This document shows, piece after piece, positions 11,256-23,530 of a stretch of 64,000 bases of DNA (the stretch's first letter is position 1; every line of letters starts with the position of its first letter). The stretch lies in NCBI GenBank assembly GCA_000969725.1, contig JXSR01S009946.1. One strand, given 5' to 3'. The notes under the pieces are model-generated. The model was not told the DNA's origin and ran no database searches. It saw only the letters and a program-made list of their open reading frames with translations. The translations under genes were made by a program, and so were the position numbers. This DNA is from Ophiothrix spiculata. Its lineage: Eukaryota; Echinodermata; Ophiuroidea; Amphilepidida; Ophiotrichidae.

Positions 11256-13219
11256 TCGGTGAGGATTTATGCAGAAGATTTGCATTGTGGTAAAAACAAG
11301 ACATTATTTAACTTATGTTTTCCAACTGGATTTTAATATCAAGTATTAAATGTACATGAAACTTGTCTTATAATATTTATGAAAATGCTGTAATTTTTTA
11401 TGACATTAATTCACACTTATGAAGATGTGCACACTTAATATTGTTTTTAAAATAAAATGTCTTTATTAGATCATGGAACTGTTGACACTTAATCATGTTC
11501 ATAAGAATGAGAAATATTTAAAAAAAAGAATCGTTACTGTGATCAATTGTGAGCTACATAATGACATTCTCCAAAGATGAAAGTAAGACTTAAATTGCCT
11601 TTAATTGTGTGTATGTCTTTTTAGAATTGAAAGTTTTGTTGTCATCCAGACATAGATATCATTAAAGCAAGGGAATGGTTGTTTGAAAATGCATTGATAG
11701 TGAAAACAGGGTTGAATCATTGAAGAAATGTCCGATTCCAATATCAAACAGATAATATCATTGAATCATTTTTGACAATCCCTTTCCTTATAATGCCTGC
11801 CTGGTCACAAGTAGCCTTAAACTTCTGTTAAACCTAAACCTAACCTGCTTTATCGGTTTTCTGCAACATAGTGTTCGATTAAAACCCATAAAATAGTGTT
11901 ATTTAGTATCATGGTATGGTTTAGTGTCCCCTAAATCAACTTGATACATACCATACCATGCATTTCACTGCCACGGCGTAATTCGTAATAAATGGCCGTC
12001 ATAAAATACTTCCCATTAAGATTTTCGCATTAAAAATATTGCTCTAAAGGGTTTTTTCTCACAAAGAAAATAATATTGTGATTGCAATATTTTCTTATAA
12101 GTTTTCGTTCATAGCATGCAGATATTTTTCTCGAAATGTTTACTTTTAAATTTATAAATGACAACCAGCAAAACAGTGGCAACACATGAATACACTGCAC
12201 ATTTAATGACACCCTTGAATTTAATCCATTAGAACTGCAAAGGATGAAGTAAGAGTTACTTACGCGCTCCATCCAAAGTAATCCTCATATTTTGCTTAAG
12301 TCAGCAGAGTAATCCCAAATTTTTGATTTGCAAAATCATGATCTGTTAAACGAAAATCATATTTGTAGTGTAAATTAATCTGGCGAGTGCAAAATGCTTC
12401 TTATAGCTACTCTTGACATTGGTATGTGTTAGTGCTAACATTCGTACCCATTATACAATTGGTCATGTATTTTTGTTGAATTATCATAATGAAAAGTATT
12501 TTGGGATTCTTCAATATATATGTCTCAAATCTTAAGATAATGCGGATATTTATTGCATATATTAAGGATATCTTTAAACGGAGCGCTTTAAAGACTCAAA
12601 GTCAGTTTCTTCATATTATCTTTGCATAATCCAAAATCCATAATTCTACAGTAGAAATGTCCATATGTGCATAAAGATTAAAATAAATAGCCTATCGTAC
12701 AATGTATATTTAATGTTAATATTTTCGATTAATGATATCATTATCTTCATCATGATCAATATCAACATCAGCCATGATCTGTCCACTGGTGGACAACATC
12801 AGCATGATGTCTTCACGTACACCCGTGCGTGCCCCGAACTTTTCCTATTCAAGCGTTCACTGGTATTCTTTTGTTCTTGATACAAAAAGATTCAGTAATA
12901 AAAATAGGTTAGAAATTCACTTTGAACAAACAAAATTCATCAAGGATTCCTCCATGCTTCTCTTTTACAACTTTTAGATTCGAAGTCGTTTTGACGTTGA
13001 ATGTCTTATGATCTTTGAAGGAGGGTAAGTTCAGGAGTCCCGTTGACGCTTGTCTATATATTTGCAGTCTTCTTTTATAGAAACAATTGATTAATCAAAG
13101 TGTGATTACTAATGGCATGTTTAAGGTGCAATGAAGTGTGTGCACCTTGCAGCACTTTATCATTGTTGCGCCATTTAAACAATCCCAGTCATTCATGTCA
13201 ATTGTGGCGTGCCATACAT
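11256..13219. other. Region downstream of NK1, probably 3' UTR in its right part
   Basis: On the minus strand this follows the NK1 stop codon. No canonical AATAAA lies within 500 bases of the stop; the first I see is at 12549-12554 (written TTTATT on the plus strand), with an ATTAAA variant at about 12709-12714. An imperfect inverted repeat based on ATGGTATGG lies at about 11905-11960. Nothing else recognised. Confidence 0.4.
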
Positions 13220-13816
<597 letters not shown>

Positions 13817-14432
13817 CTAACATTAGTTTCAGATTGCAAGCCAAATGAAAAAGATATTGTAATCCTGTTTCTATACTAAACAAGAATAAGTAAACTATAT
13901 ATATATATGGTGATCGCTTGTTACTAAAAAGTATAGTTCTATGATCATTGGACACTAAAAAGTATGTGCACTATAAACTTGATCATGTTGATCGAAAGGT
14001 AAGTCGTCATATTCATTCAGATTTCATTAAAAACCATGTTTGTAACATTGTGTACATTAAATCAATTTGTTGTACAAATGTATTTCTTACTCGTTAAATG
14101 ATAGTTTACAATTACGGACCATAATAACGTGGTAATGACAAACATCATGGGGATATACTGATTTTGGTAAAAATTTTAAGTCCAAGATAATCATAGCAAA
14201 TGTTCGGGTAAAGACACTGAAAACCTTGAAAGGTTGCATCAACATCACCCTAGGAAAAACGTGCTTTTATCAGCAAAAAACGATCCGATGCGTTTAGTGA
14301 AAAGATGTTTACATGATCATCTTGCAAAAAAAATTACCTATGAGACATAAAAGCAGAACCCCTTTACTCAAAACAAGTACACGTCATATATCTGCATTGG
14401 GATTGTTATCTATTCGTTATAAATCACTGAAC

Positions 14433-14497
14433 GTACGAATAACGTCTGAATAAACATACACTGGTTTGGTGATCGATATACATCGCACATGTATTTG
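14433..14497. mobile_element. Half copy of the hairpin MITE
   Basis: Matches the left arm and loop of 11013-11160 (shared ACTGGTTTGG and GATCGATATACAT). The outer end and the second arm are missing or decayed. Confidence 0.5.
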
Positions 14498-14600
14498 ACT
14501 GAGCACATGTAACTGACTGAGCCTTAAACAGAAAACCTTTGGTTTAAATTTTAATTCGTAATTTAATTTCTTTTAAGGAAGTCGTTTTAAGTTAAATATG

Positions 14601-14802
14601 TAACACTATAAAATCTAAATTGCTTTTATAAAATCTTAAAAAACGAACTTTTTCGAGAAAAGAGTTCATTACGTTAGACAATTGTCTACCGTTTGCCTGA
14701 CAAAGGTAGACAATTGTCCACCGGAGTAGACTTTTCATTTTTTTTCTTGATAAAATTCATTTTTGAAGATTTTATAAAAGCAATTTAGATGTTACTATGT
14801 TA
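14601..14802. mobile_element. MITE with GGTAGACAATTGTCTACC-type core, copy 1
   Basis: Inverted ends (left with ATCTAAATTGCTTTTATAAA) extend about 45 bp, and the same element occurs at 43657-43853. The centre carries two near-copies of the 18-bp palindrome GGTAGACAATTGTCTACC, arranged around a short spacer (about 14672-14725). No coding potential. It lies in the NK1 intron. Confidence 0.8.
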
Positions 14803-14918
14803 TTTCTTTGCTATTATCTTGTTTAAATATTCTTAATAAATGCATTTGCAAAAGCATTGCAATGAAAACGAGCCAATTATGAGTCTTCATGTGAATTTGC
14901 CGAACTTTATAACATGTA

Positions 14919-15139
14919 CTGTATAAGTGGTTTTTTTTCGCGCTACATTAATTTTAGCGCTTTTCGCGCTCAATTCGCCTAGCACGAAAATAAATGTAGC
15001 GCGAAAAGTGGTTTGTATATACCGCCGCACCTTTAAAACATCACAAGCACGAAAATTAAAGCGCGCGAAATGATTCAAAATAACTCAAAATTAGCCTTTG
15101 CGCGAAAATTACTTAGCGCGGAAATATTGGCGTTTACAG
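14919..15139. mobile_element. Mariner-like MITE rich in GCGCGAAAAT
   Basis: The ends are CTGTATAAG... and, reversed, CTGTAAACG..., with TA outside both (14917-14918 and 15140-15141). The interior repeats words of the type TTTCGCGC / GCGCGAAAA on both strands, giving partial foldback. TA target and ends fit a Tc1/mariner-type non-autonomous element. It lies in the NK1 intron. Confidence 0.6.
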
Positions 15140-15508
15140 TAATCTGTTGACGATGCTTTTCGTATGTTAACACAAGAATGACAATCAAATATGATATATA
15201 CCACGGAGACATGGAGCAAACTTATGTGATGGATTAAAAATTGATAAATATAAAAGATATTGAGCACGTACTAGTTCAAAAAGTAGTTCTAGTAATTAAT
15301 TCGCTCAGACTACAGTATTGGATGCCCGGGATTGGATGATTTCATAAATAAGTAACTTTTAGATATAAATACGAAATCACATTAAAATATTTATTAGGAT
15401 TAAGATTTAAATTTCACATTATAAGAATTCAGACAAAAATGGTACAGAAGTTTGACCAGATGATTTTAAGATACATGTTTTATCCCGAATAGGGTTTAGA
15501 TGTCTTAC

Positions 15509-16064
15509 CATCACTCTTACAGCTCAACGCAGCAGGCGATAACGGCATGGACCAGGGTATTTCATCTGGTAGTGATTGTGTTGGTGATGCTAGACTTGAA
15601 GGTGAAATACGAAATTTCCTAGGATTTAAAATGTCCAACACAGAAAATGGTGTAAATTTAGATGTACTTTCGTCATATCGTTGCTGTGGATTTACAGTTG
15701 ACGTTGAATGTTGACGATTAAGTCTATTATTGTCCTGGTTATTGTTTTTCAAGTGACATTTGTATGACAAAACATGCGATGAATTGTATTTTGATGAGTT
15801 TGTAAGAGATTTGGTAGTTAAATTGTCGGTATTGTCTATATCCGGTTGATAATCCGATTGTTCCTGATTAGGAAAAACTAAACGATGTGCAGGACTAATA
15901 CTAGCTGTAGTCGCACTTGGTTCATTTTCACGCAGAGGACTCATGTGCTGTGAGGCGGTAGTCATATCTGCTGGTGATCCGACATCTACTGCAAGACATT
16001 CTCCCGGGCTCCCGGGGTTGTCTTCACCAAGCGAAGGCATTGTATTCAAACAAATATCTGGCAT
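15509..16064 (-). CDS. NK1: NK1 homeobox gene, exon 1 (N-terminal half)
   Basis: Encodes residues 1-185 plus the first base of codon 186. The start is the ATG at 16062-16064; a TAG stands in frame immediately upstream, so no longer in-frame N-terminus exists in this exon. Most of the region is low-complexity, rich in S, T, N, P and Q, as usual for NK N-termini. Residues 137-151 read KFTPFSVLDILNPRKF-like, which matches the conserved N-terminal NK1 motif (an EH1/TN-type peptide; in other homeoproteins such peptides recruit Groucho-type co-repressors, so repression is inferred). A second conserved-looking patch is IPWSMPLSP at about 169-177. The donor G|GTAAGA at 15508-15509 gives a phase 1 join with exon 2. 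I cannot exclude a 5' non-coding exon, because TTGTAG just before the ATG could also be an acceptor. Confidence 0.93.
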
Positions 16065-16353
16065 CTACAAGTATTGAAATGACAAAATTATAATGTCAAT
16101 AAATCGAAATCTTCTCAAAATGGTACACACAATATACATCCAGTGTAGAATGACTAAGATTGTATCACAAATCCATCTTACAATACAGTGTGAAAATCAA
16201 GTGGCAGTGTTACATAAGCTTGCTATAACAAGTTCATCGTCCACGTGTAAGCATTAGCAAGTAGATTGCCCGGTTTGTAGTAAGCGATGTTGAGCAGTTG
16301 AGCTGTTAGAGAATTCTGCAGATTGCTCGTCACGTCGGATGCCTCTATGCAAG

Positions 16354-16370
16354 TATAGTATACCACGCCC
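16354..16370 (-). promoter_or_regulatory. Possible NK1 core promoter: TATA-like word and GC/KLF box
   Basis: About 290 bp upstream of the NK1 start codon the minus strand reads GGGCGTGG (an Sp/KLF-type box, 16363-16370) followed by TATACTATA (16354-16362). A palindromic E-box CACGTG lies at 16242-16247. Spacing is reasonable for a transcript with a 5' leader of roughly 250 bases. The call is inferred from position and motifs only. Confidence 0.35.
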
Positions 16371-16472
16371 ACCTTAACGTTCCAAGTACACACCCATTGC
16401 ATTGCAAGTCAAAGAAAACTCAGTCACAGTCTGTCGGTCAGTTCTCGCCTTTACTGAATTGAAATAAATCTG

Positions 16473-16478
16473 GTGAGT
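16473..16478 (+). promoter_or_regulatory. Possible splice donor of a divergent transcript
   Basis: On the plus strand CTG|GTGAGTAA follows a GC-richer segment (about 16375-16472) that starts just past the NK1 promoter-like region. A divergent non-coding first exon would fit, but a donor-like word of this quality also arises by chance. Confidence 0.25.
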
Positions 16479-18278
16479 AATAAAATGATTGTCTCGCAAT
16501 TTTTTGTTTTCCTTTACTTGATTTGTTGATCTTTTGACAGATTGTTGGTTACTGGCTAAAACTATAACGTCAAAGCCAACTGAGACATTATAATCTGTTT
16601 CTGCACATTTACGTAAATTTTGCTAATGGATGAGCGTTAGGGTTGGTAGTTCTTTTGAAAGTAGATTTTCATGCATGTAAGTGTGCAGATTAGATATAAA
16701 AAATAACTTGATGTACAAATTAATAACTGGACAGATTTTACATCGCTAAAACCAATTTAGCCCAATTTGCATAATTCAATGCTTAAAAAGATGTCAGTGG
16801 CTTCTAGTTATGTGATCGACACTATTTGTGGCGCGTTACATCAAAAGGTACAAGTTGTCTACCTTGGACAAAATTGAGATTTTTGTGTTACTTGTAAGAG
16901 GACAAAATAAGCTTTAAAATGATACATTGCTTGTGAAAATTGAAGTTTTAATTATGATTAATAAAGACGGTTGTTTTCTTATTATTTTCTTTATAATTTA
17001 CAAGCTTAATTGGCCTGTATCTCGAAACTTGCTTGGCCGACAACATGTACCTTTTGATGTAACGCGTCACATTTGTTGTTGTTGTTAAATAGATGTAATT
17101 GTCGTGTTTGTTGTTTGCTATTTTACGAAATTTCATCACAAGCAAAATTAACTCTTGTCATTGAGAAAATATAAAACAATATATTGACTATCTATCTATC
17201 TATCTACGAGTATCTACATGTATCTATCTATCTATCTATCTATCGATCTATCGATAGCATCTTTCAATATGTTGAATTCTTAATTTCTTAATTTTAAATC
17301 AGGAGGAAATTTTCATGTTCTACCTTTCATAGAATTATATATTTTTTCTCTCTCGTTTCTTCAATAAGATATTCTGGATTCACATAATATCAGATCCATT
17401 TTGATTTAAGGTATGATAACTACCACTTCCTAAACACATTGTAGAAACCGGCGTATGTCGGCTTGCCTTCGGGCGTAAAGTGTCGATGCGTTGGTCATTT
17501 ATAAACGCTTGAATCTCTCTACAAACTCGCCGAAATTATATTAGCCCTGATTCACCACCAAATTGCTATAAAAACAATCAAGTTATTTTGAGTATACAAA
17601 CCGCTGTGCCAGAGGCTGATGCGTTATATTGCATTGACTCTTTGAATAATTTAAAGCTTCTTTATCATGTTTATGAAGGTAAACTTGTAAACCTTGCGTC
17701 CTGTGTTGTGAAAAACAGAGAAAATTATAGCTCTCCAATCGTTTAAAAACAGTTACTCAACAATAATTAATGCCAGCCCAGTTTACTAGTTAAAGACATA
17801 AGCCATAATCCACTGAGTATGGAAATGTGTGAAAACTTATTTGAATCAAAGAAAAATGCAATAAAATCAGTAGGTGTTGAGAACAGTAACTTGAACTTCA
17901 CTTTAGTGAACATGGCTTACGCTTTTAACTATCGTATATGTGCATCACATTCTAAAAACACCTCAAGATTTTTGTTAAGATGCTTTAGTATCAGCATTTG
18001 ATTTTGAATCTCAGTAATGATTGAAACAATCAAATTGCGAGCAGTAATGGTCATATTCTTTAAATTTGAATCTAAGCAGTGCTTTCTAATTCATCAACTG
18101 TCAATTTCAGAATTAAAACATGGTAGAAGAATGCTGCACATAAATGATAATAGGTAAACCTATCTCACAGCAATAAATTGCTCACTAACGTGAGCTTTCG
18201 TCATGCATCCGCTATGACCTTTTCAAACTGACGGTCTGGTTAGCGATCTTGGTATAAACTTGGATCGATTGAGCCAAT
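16479..18278. other. NK1 upstream gene desert
   Basis: No gene recognised. Contains a (TATC)n microsatellite at about 17187-17255. A GC-richer stretch at about 17440-17560 could be regulatory, without direct support. Confidence 0.4.
17187..17255. repeat. (TATC)n microsatellite, interrupted
   Basis: Two runs of TATC units separated by a short degenerate block (ACGAGTATCTACATG), the second with TATCGATC changes. Confidence 0.95.
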
Positions 18279-18405
18279 ATTTATTGGTCGAGCTATGAGT
18301 TGCAAAAAAATATTGGGCGAGACGCAGTCGAGCCCAATATTTTAAAACTCATAGCGAGACCAATAAATATTTTAAAACTCATAGCGGACCAATATATCTG
18401 GCGAA
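18279..18405. repeat. Foldback repeat with nested ATATTGGGC stems
   Basis: The outer stem pairs ATTTATTGGTCGAGCTATGA (from 18279) with TCATAGCGAGACCAATAAAT, and the inner stem pairs AATATTGGGCGAG with CGAGCCCAATATT around a 6-8 base loop. A second copy of the outer right arm follows at once (TTTTAAAACTCATAGCGGAC). It looks like a small hairpin element in which the right arm was duplicated. Confidence 0.65.
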
Positions 18406-18702
18406 AATCATCCAATTATATCATTATCATGTTTTGGATCCAACATTTTCCCACACTTGGACACCTCAAAGCATGATAATGGTAAAATATGCAGCACATA
18501 AGACATACTGCACATCAAGTAAAACATGCTGCACATGATTTACTTACTCTCATATATCCAAGTAAGATATATATTATATAGTTTTATAGAAAACTGTCTC
18601 AATTTTACAGTCTTCTTGTATAAGTGGAAGAATGAAGTTTGAATCGATCAAATATATTCTGTGCCTTTTACTATAGTTGTTATAGATTATTTTGGGGATA
18701 TA

Positions 18703-18965
18703 CCTAAAGGCTCTGTCAGACATCACCGTCTTAAGAGGAAAACGTACGAATAACGTAAAAGGTTTCACATATTTAACGTGTGATAAACGGACCACCACCG
18801 TATGAATAACGAATTAAACGTATACATAACGGACAGACCGCATGGATAACGTATTGAACGTACTTGTAACGAACACATGACGAACAGCAATGGATTATAC
18901 AGAACAATAGTGGGATAAAGTACGTTAGGCGTACGTTTTGCTTTCTACGGTGATGTGTGACAGAA
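18703..18965. mobile_element. CGTAC-rich MITE with GGCTCTGTCA ends
   Basis: The left end AGGCTCTGTCAGACATCACCG and the right end (reversed) TTTCTGTCACACATCACCG are inverted repeats (about 20 bp, several changes). The interior is full of ACGTAC/GTTATTCGTACG words. The related relic at 10962-11255 lies in the opposite orientation. The terminal word is shared with the small hairpin MITE at 11013, so the two belong to one family group. Confidence 0.65.
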
Positions 18966-19680
18966 ATTTACGCACCCACAGCGTATTTAGCATAATACGC
19001 TGAACTCTTAATTATCACCAAGAAATGGGTCAATTGCCTAGTAACAATGAAGACAATGCTGGAAGAAAACTATCAATTTCTGTTTTGTTATGTTTCGTAA
19101 TCTATCGCAATTGTTACAGTAACAATGTAGATTAATTTAATCTGATAATACGATTTTATCGTAACGCTGAAACAAGTTTAAAATTTAAGAAATACGATAC
19201 TCAATTAAGTGGTTATTTCCGAAACACACATATCAGGCAGTTCACGTTTTGTGTAACAATATAGTGTTTTTAAAACCAAATTCATTCACACATGTAGCAT
19301 TAAGTCAGGTTTGATATGATCATAACAAATTCATAACTTGATTCTATATTCTATACATAGGTTTAGCCCGAAAGGCACTCCGTAAACCAGACCACGTGCA
19401 TTTAAACAATGGAATCCAAAAAAGACCCGACTTTTTGATGTGAGCGTGATCCCTGTCAGACTGTTTATGTTTCTGTATCGAGAGCTTTGCTAGCGGGCGT
19501 GCTTCCAGGCTTATTCTGGAACTTCAAAGGAAATCTTTTAGCAAACTTTTTTATCAATTCATTGTATGTGAAATTGATACTTAACATATTCATACATAAC
19601 ATACATCTATACATACATAACATGAATCCCTTACTTAACAAACTTAAAAATTCGTAACAAATTTAAAAAAAATAGCTGGT
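18966..19680. other. No recognisable feature
   Basis: A GC-richer patch at about 19370-19520 has no open frame with splice sites. A run of ATACATA-type words lies at about 19580-19625. If the exon at 19681 is real, its 3' UTR would lie here on the minus strand. Confidence 0.35.
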
Positions 19681-19758
19681 CTATAACCTCAGTTCCCTTC
19701 TTGGTTTCTCTCCAGCAAGTCCAGTGACAAGAGAAAGTTGCCGATCCTTAGGATGAGG
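19681..19758 (-). CDS. Possible terminal coding exon, 25 codons, unknown protein
   Basis: On the minus strand a good polypyrimidine tract (TTTCTTCTGTTTTTACATGACAG) leads into an in-phase open frame that starts PHPKDRQLSLVTGLAG and ends RRELRL before a TAG stop at 19681-19683. The segment is less AT-rich than its surroundings and has ordinary codon use. I do not recognise the peptide, and I see no upstream exon of it in the window, nor a close AATAAA. If real, it is the C-terminus of a minus-strand gene whose other exons lie at higher coordinates. A chance acceptor followed by a short open frame remains quite possible. Confidence 0.3.
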   Translation of the reverse strand, partial: PHPKDRQLSLVTGLAGEKPRRELRL

Positions 19759-22716
19759 CTGTCATGTAAAAACAGAAGAAATTGAATTAAGCTTATCAGT
19801 AGAGTATACATTTTCTACTGTATCTGCAAAACTACAAAAAATTTTGAGTTGAAATTATACATTCAAAATGACGTGCACGTTGAAAGACACTAAAAGTAAA
19901 ACTTTTATCTGTCTAAGTCAGCTATGATAATAAAGCCATACTTGAAAACAGATAGAGGGTCATAGGTCATTATCTGAAGTCAGCTGGGTAATCTGATATG
20001 AACAATTGCCTGCAATCATGTTTTGATTAGTTCCGTTGATTTCCCTGCAAGACCTGCGAATTAAAGACAATTGCATTGATGAGAAGGACGTGCAACTATT
20101 ACAGGAAATGAAATCAAACTATGATAGCTATTAAGAATCTTGGTAGGGGATGAATTGACGTTGTATCTGCTGAGAACACATCGCTTGAATTTCTAGCGGT
20201 AATTTAGTTTTGCTGAAATCACAGCATGGTAGACACCAGGCGGTAAAGACTCAATCAGTGGCGGCAAAGGCCGACAAAGAAGACAGAATGTTACAGTGAC
20301 ACTAGTGCAATAATATTATTACCTGGAGTGAAATTGTTTTGAACCCATGGTGGGGATAATTGTCGTTTAAATCAAGAGAGATTTTCCAAAGATTTGATTT
20401 TTATGAAGGTTGTTATCAAAGTTTGTTAAATTCATTTTAAATTTACCTCAGGTATTTTATTTTGTCGGTAAGTTGTTTTGACTCAAAGCTTTAATGAGCC
20501 GTTGTCGTAAAAGTATTAATTTGGTAGCGTGACACTGGTAACTCGCCATTTTAGGGAAAACAGTTTACAGACGCATTTAGCTGACACTTCAGAACAAATT
20601 TTTCTCCTGGATTTTCTGAATATCTTTCACCCAATTATTAACAACCGCGGTGTTATTCATTTAACGAAAATAGGCTATGTTTGAATGAGGAATTTGCTCA
20701 TTCTGGCATATAAAACAGCAATTATTAACTGGACCGAATGACGCAAACAATACAATGAACAAGTGTAGAGTTGTCGCAAAGATAGTGGTTGCACTGTAAA
20801 CAAATATAAGCAACATTTGTAGAAAAATACCGTAAAATGCAAGTAAAACTTACAAGTCTAACTGTACTTTGAAATACAGGAAAAAACTTTATTTTTGCAG
20901 TTAAAATTTCAAGGGTAAACATAATTAGATTTTAATATAGAGCTCTTATATAGCTAAGACTAAATTACAAACGTCTCAACTCTAGGACAGGCTTGCGAAC
21001 TAATGGTGAAAGAAAGTTCCTTTTTTATCATTTGATACATTCCCAAACTTTTCAATAGCTAGTACCCAATATCCTAGATTTTTAGGTGTTTTGTTTTAGA
21101 TAAAAATTACAGTAATCTGTATTTTGTTGGCAGAATTGCTGCCGGTAAAGTATTGTTAAATTTACAGGTTATTTTTACAGTGTGGCCTCCTTTTCAAAAT
21201 AGGCATTTTTCTCAAAGGATGGAATGTATTCGGATAGAGAATTCCAGATGCGGGCTGCTGATTTTAGTTTAGAAACAGAGCACAATTCGAGTGTGTCACA
21301 AGTTATGAAAACATATTGAATAGGAACTTTAATTTTATCATTGGTATCCCTAGTATAAGCTTCAATCAGCATGTTGAGTTGAGCACAACAGTGCTTAAAC
21401 TATTTACTATGTTGAGAATAGAATATGTCTGTAAATAGAAACCATATCAAGTTTTTTAATACCTGTTTTGCAAACAAACTCTGAATTTTTAACTGTTCAA
21501 TTTAAACTTCAGTATAGGTAATTTTAATTATTACCTATAAAGCTACTTGTGCTGGTCTCTCCAACTAAATAAAGTTTTGATTACCTGGTGTACATCTGGC
21601 TTGTAAGTGACACAATTGACGAAAAGTAAACTCAAATATTGATACATCACATAAAAATGATAAAGCACCGCAACACTGGTGTAGTGCTATCATGTTGTGC
21701 TTGCAATACAAGACAAAACTTGTTTTGAATATCGTATTAATTATTTACCATTCAATTAAATAAATGGACTATTAATATAACGCTGGGATTCCCAAATTGT
21801 CATCATTAATTTCATGATAAGCAAAGATACGATATTTGAATTTATTTATTCATTTATTAATGTATGTAAGATGATAATATAACATTCTGCGAAAATCACA
21901 ATAGATTAATGTTTGCATAAAAACAAAATCATCAATTTGACAATTTTCAAAATTTCATTTATATTCAAATACATTTCTAAATACTTAGCAAGCACGTCAT
22001 ATCTGCAAATTCCCTAAGGTAGATAATACTCTAATTTTTCTCACGTGCTAAGAGCCGTCTTTGTTTTGCCGCGCGATAAGGCATTTAGTTTGATCTCAGT
22101 TAAGCAGGTATCATCCCGTCTTCTCTTTCCACAAATTGGAGTAGAAAATGTAATAAACATCTATTGTAACTTATAAATAGAGCAAATTACCTCAGAATGC
22201 GACAAAGAATGTCTTCATTAGCTTCTTGATATCGTAGGTATCAAACTTAAGACTGCTACTAAGTATGACTTTCGAAAGCGATGTATTCTAATTTCTCCCG
22301 CGTGTATTAAACCGACAAATTCATTAAGAGTACCATAAGCTGCAACAGGGCCCTTCTTATATGGTAATTTGTTTTAAGAGAAAACATGTTTTGCATTGAA
22401 AATGCTGTACAATGCACAGAAACTTGATCAACATTTAAAAATTATTAATTATTATTCGGAGTTAATTAATCGTGTCATAATTAAAAGACTACTTTCGTAT
22501 ATGAATAATAATAATGAAAATGGCGACATATTATCAGTGATCAGGTTATGATAAGGTTAAACACTTATTTATCTAAGAGCTCCTACAACAATTAATCTGC
22601 GTTTTTCTTAAAATCGTCTCGAAATTTACAGACTGTAGATAATTAAGAAAAACAGTACTACTAATGCACTATTTGACAGGCAATGTCACAATTTTAGTTT
22701 TTTACACTCAATATGG
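19759..22716. other. Unannotated AT-rich DNA
   Basis: No gene recognised. A minus-strand frame at 21175-21372 contains ARIWNSLSEYIPS, which recalls the C-terminus of L2/CR1-type LINE proteins (IWNSLP motif); it is too short and isolated to call. A moderately GC-rich stretch lies near 22015-22110. Confidence 0.35.
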
Positions 22717-23022
22717 TCTAGGCCTAGGACTAAAACCCGGGTACCCGCCTGTCACGAAATTAGCCGGGTACAAAATCTGCCGATTACCCGAACTGGACAT
22801 CATAGAATTTTGAACAAAAAATTTTGTGTTAAACAATCTATGATAAAATCATCATCTGATCGAAGTAAACGTGATAAATCATGACCACCATTAGTCGAAA
22901 ATCATTTTTGAGACACCATATGGTTGTAGTAGACCCGTCAAAATTCCCGTTCTAACATTGTAAATGCTCATTTATTAATAGGTCGGGTACCCGGGTAGCA
23001 AATTAACCGAAAAGTCTCAGGC
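22714..23022. mobile_element. Short TIR element with TAGGCCT ends
   Basis: The left end TAGGCCTAGGACTAAAACCC and the reversed right end TAGGCCTGAGACTTTTCGG share the first ~13 bases, and both are followed inward by a CCCGGGTACCCG block. No ORF and no clear target duplication. Probably a non-autonomous DNA transposon. Confidence 0.5.
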
Positions 23023-23399
23023 CTAATATGTACTTAAATGTTGGTTTTGATATAAAAGATTGTCTTCCATCGTGTCCATATTAATGATTCTTTAACCGCG
23101 CTAAACGCTGTCTAAACTATGAGGGCATTTGCATATTTACTTCAGTACGCGAATGCGAATGAGATTTGCGATATGAAATATGAATTAAATCAAGAAAAAA
23201 GAAGAAACTGATAACAAAACTAGATGTATAGATTGAACGACACTTTTTATTTGTAAAGGTATACAAACATTTGAAAAATGTAAAAAATAAGGGTGGAATA
23301 TAGTAATGATAAAAATAATGTCCACATTGGATAACCCGTTCGATATTTTACTTAAATATTTTTCCTGTCCTGTAACAGAGCCTGTAAGTAGCTATTAAC

Positions 23400-23530
23400 A
23401 GTCTACATTGTATTTTAAGTCGGCCATTACCCGCTTTAAGCGAAATAATCTAGCATGCAGTTGTGAAGCCATCAGTTGAGGCGTTCTGGCGCCGCTCAAA
23501 TCAGACAAAAGATAAGTACCAAGAAGAAAT
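23400..23530. repeat. Dispersed repeat with GGCGCCGCTCA core, copy 1
   Basis: Aligns with 30725-30845 (shared ATCAG.TGAG.CG and GGCGCCGCTCA, then ATCA.ACA and GTACC). Weaker similarity may extend some 200 bp to the left. Type unknown. Confidence 0.5.

Noticed and set aside
17187-17255. CRISPR-like regular repeat
   Set aside because: Simple (TATC)n microsatellite in a eukaryotic genome.
21175-21372. IWNSLS motif suggesting the end of a LINE protein
   Set aside because: A single short motif without other LINE parts or a 3' UTR; could be chance.
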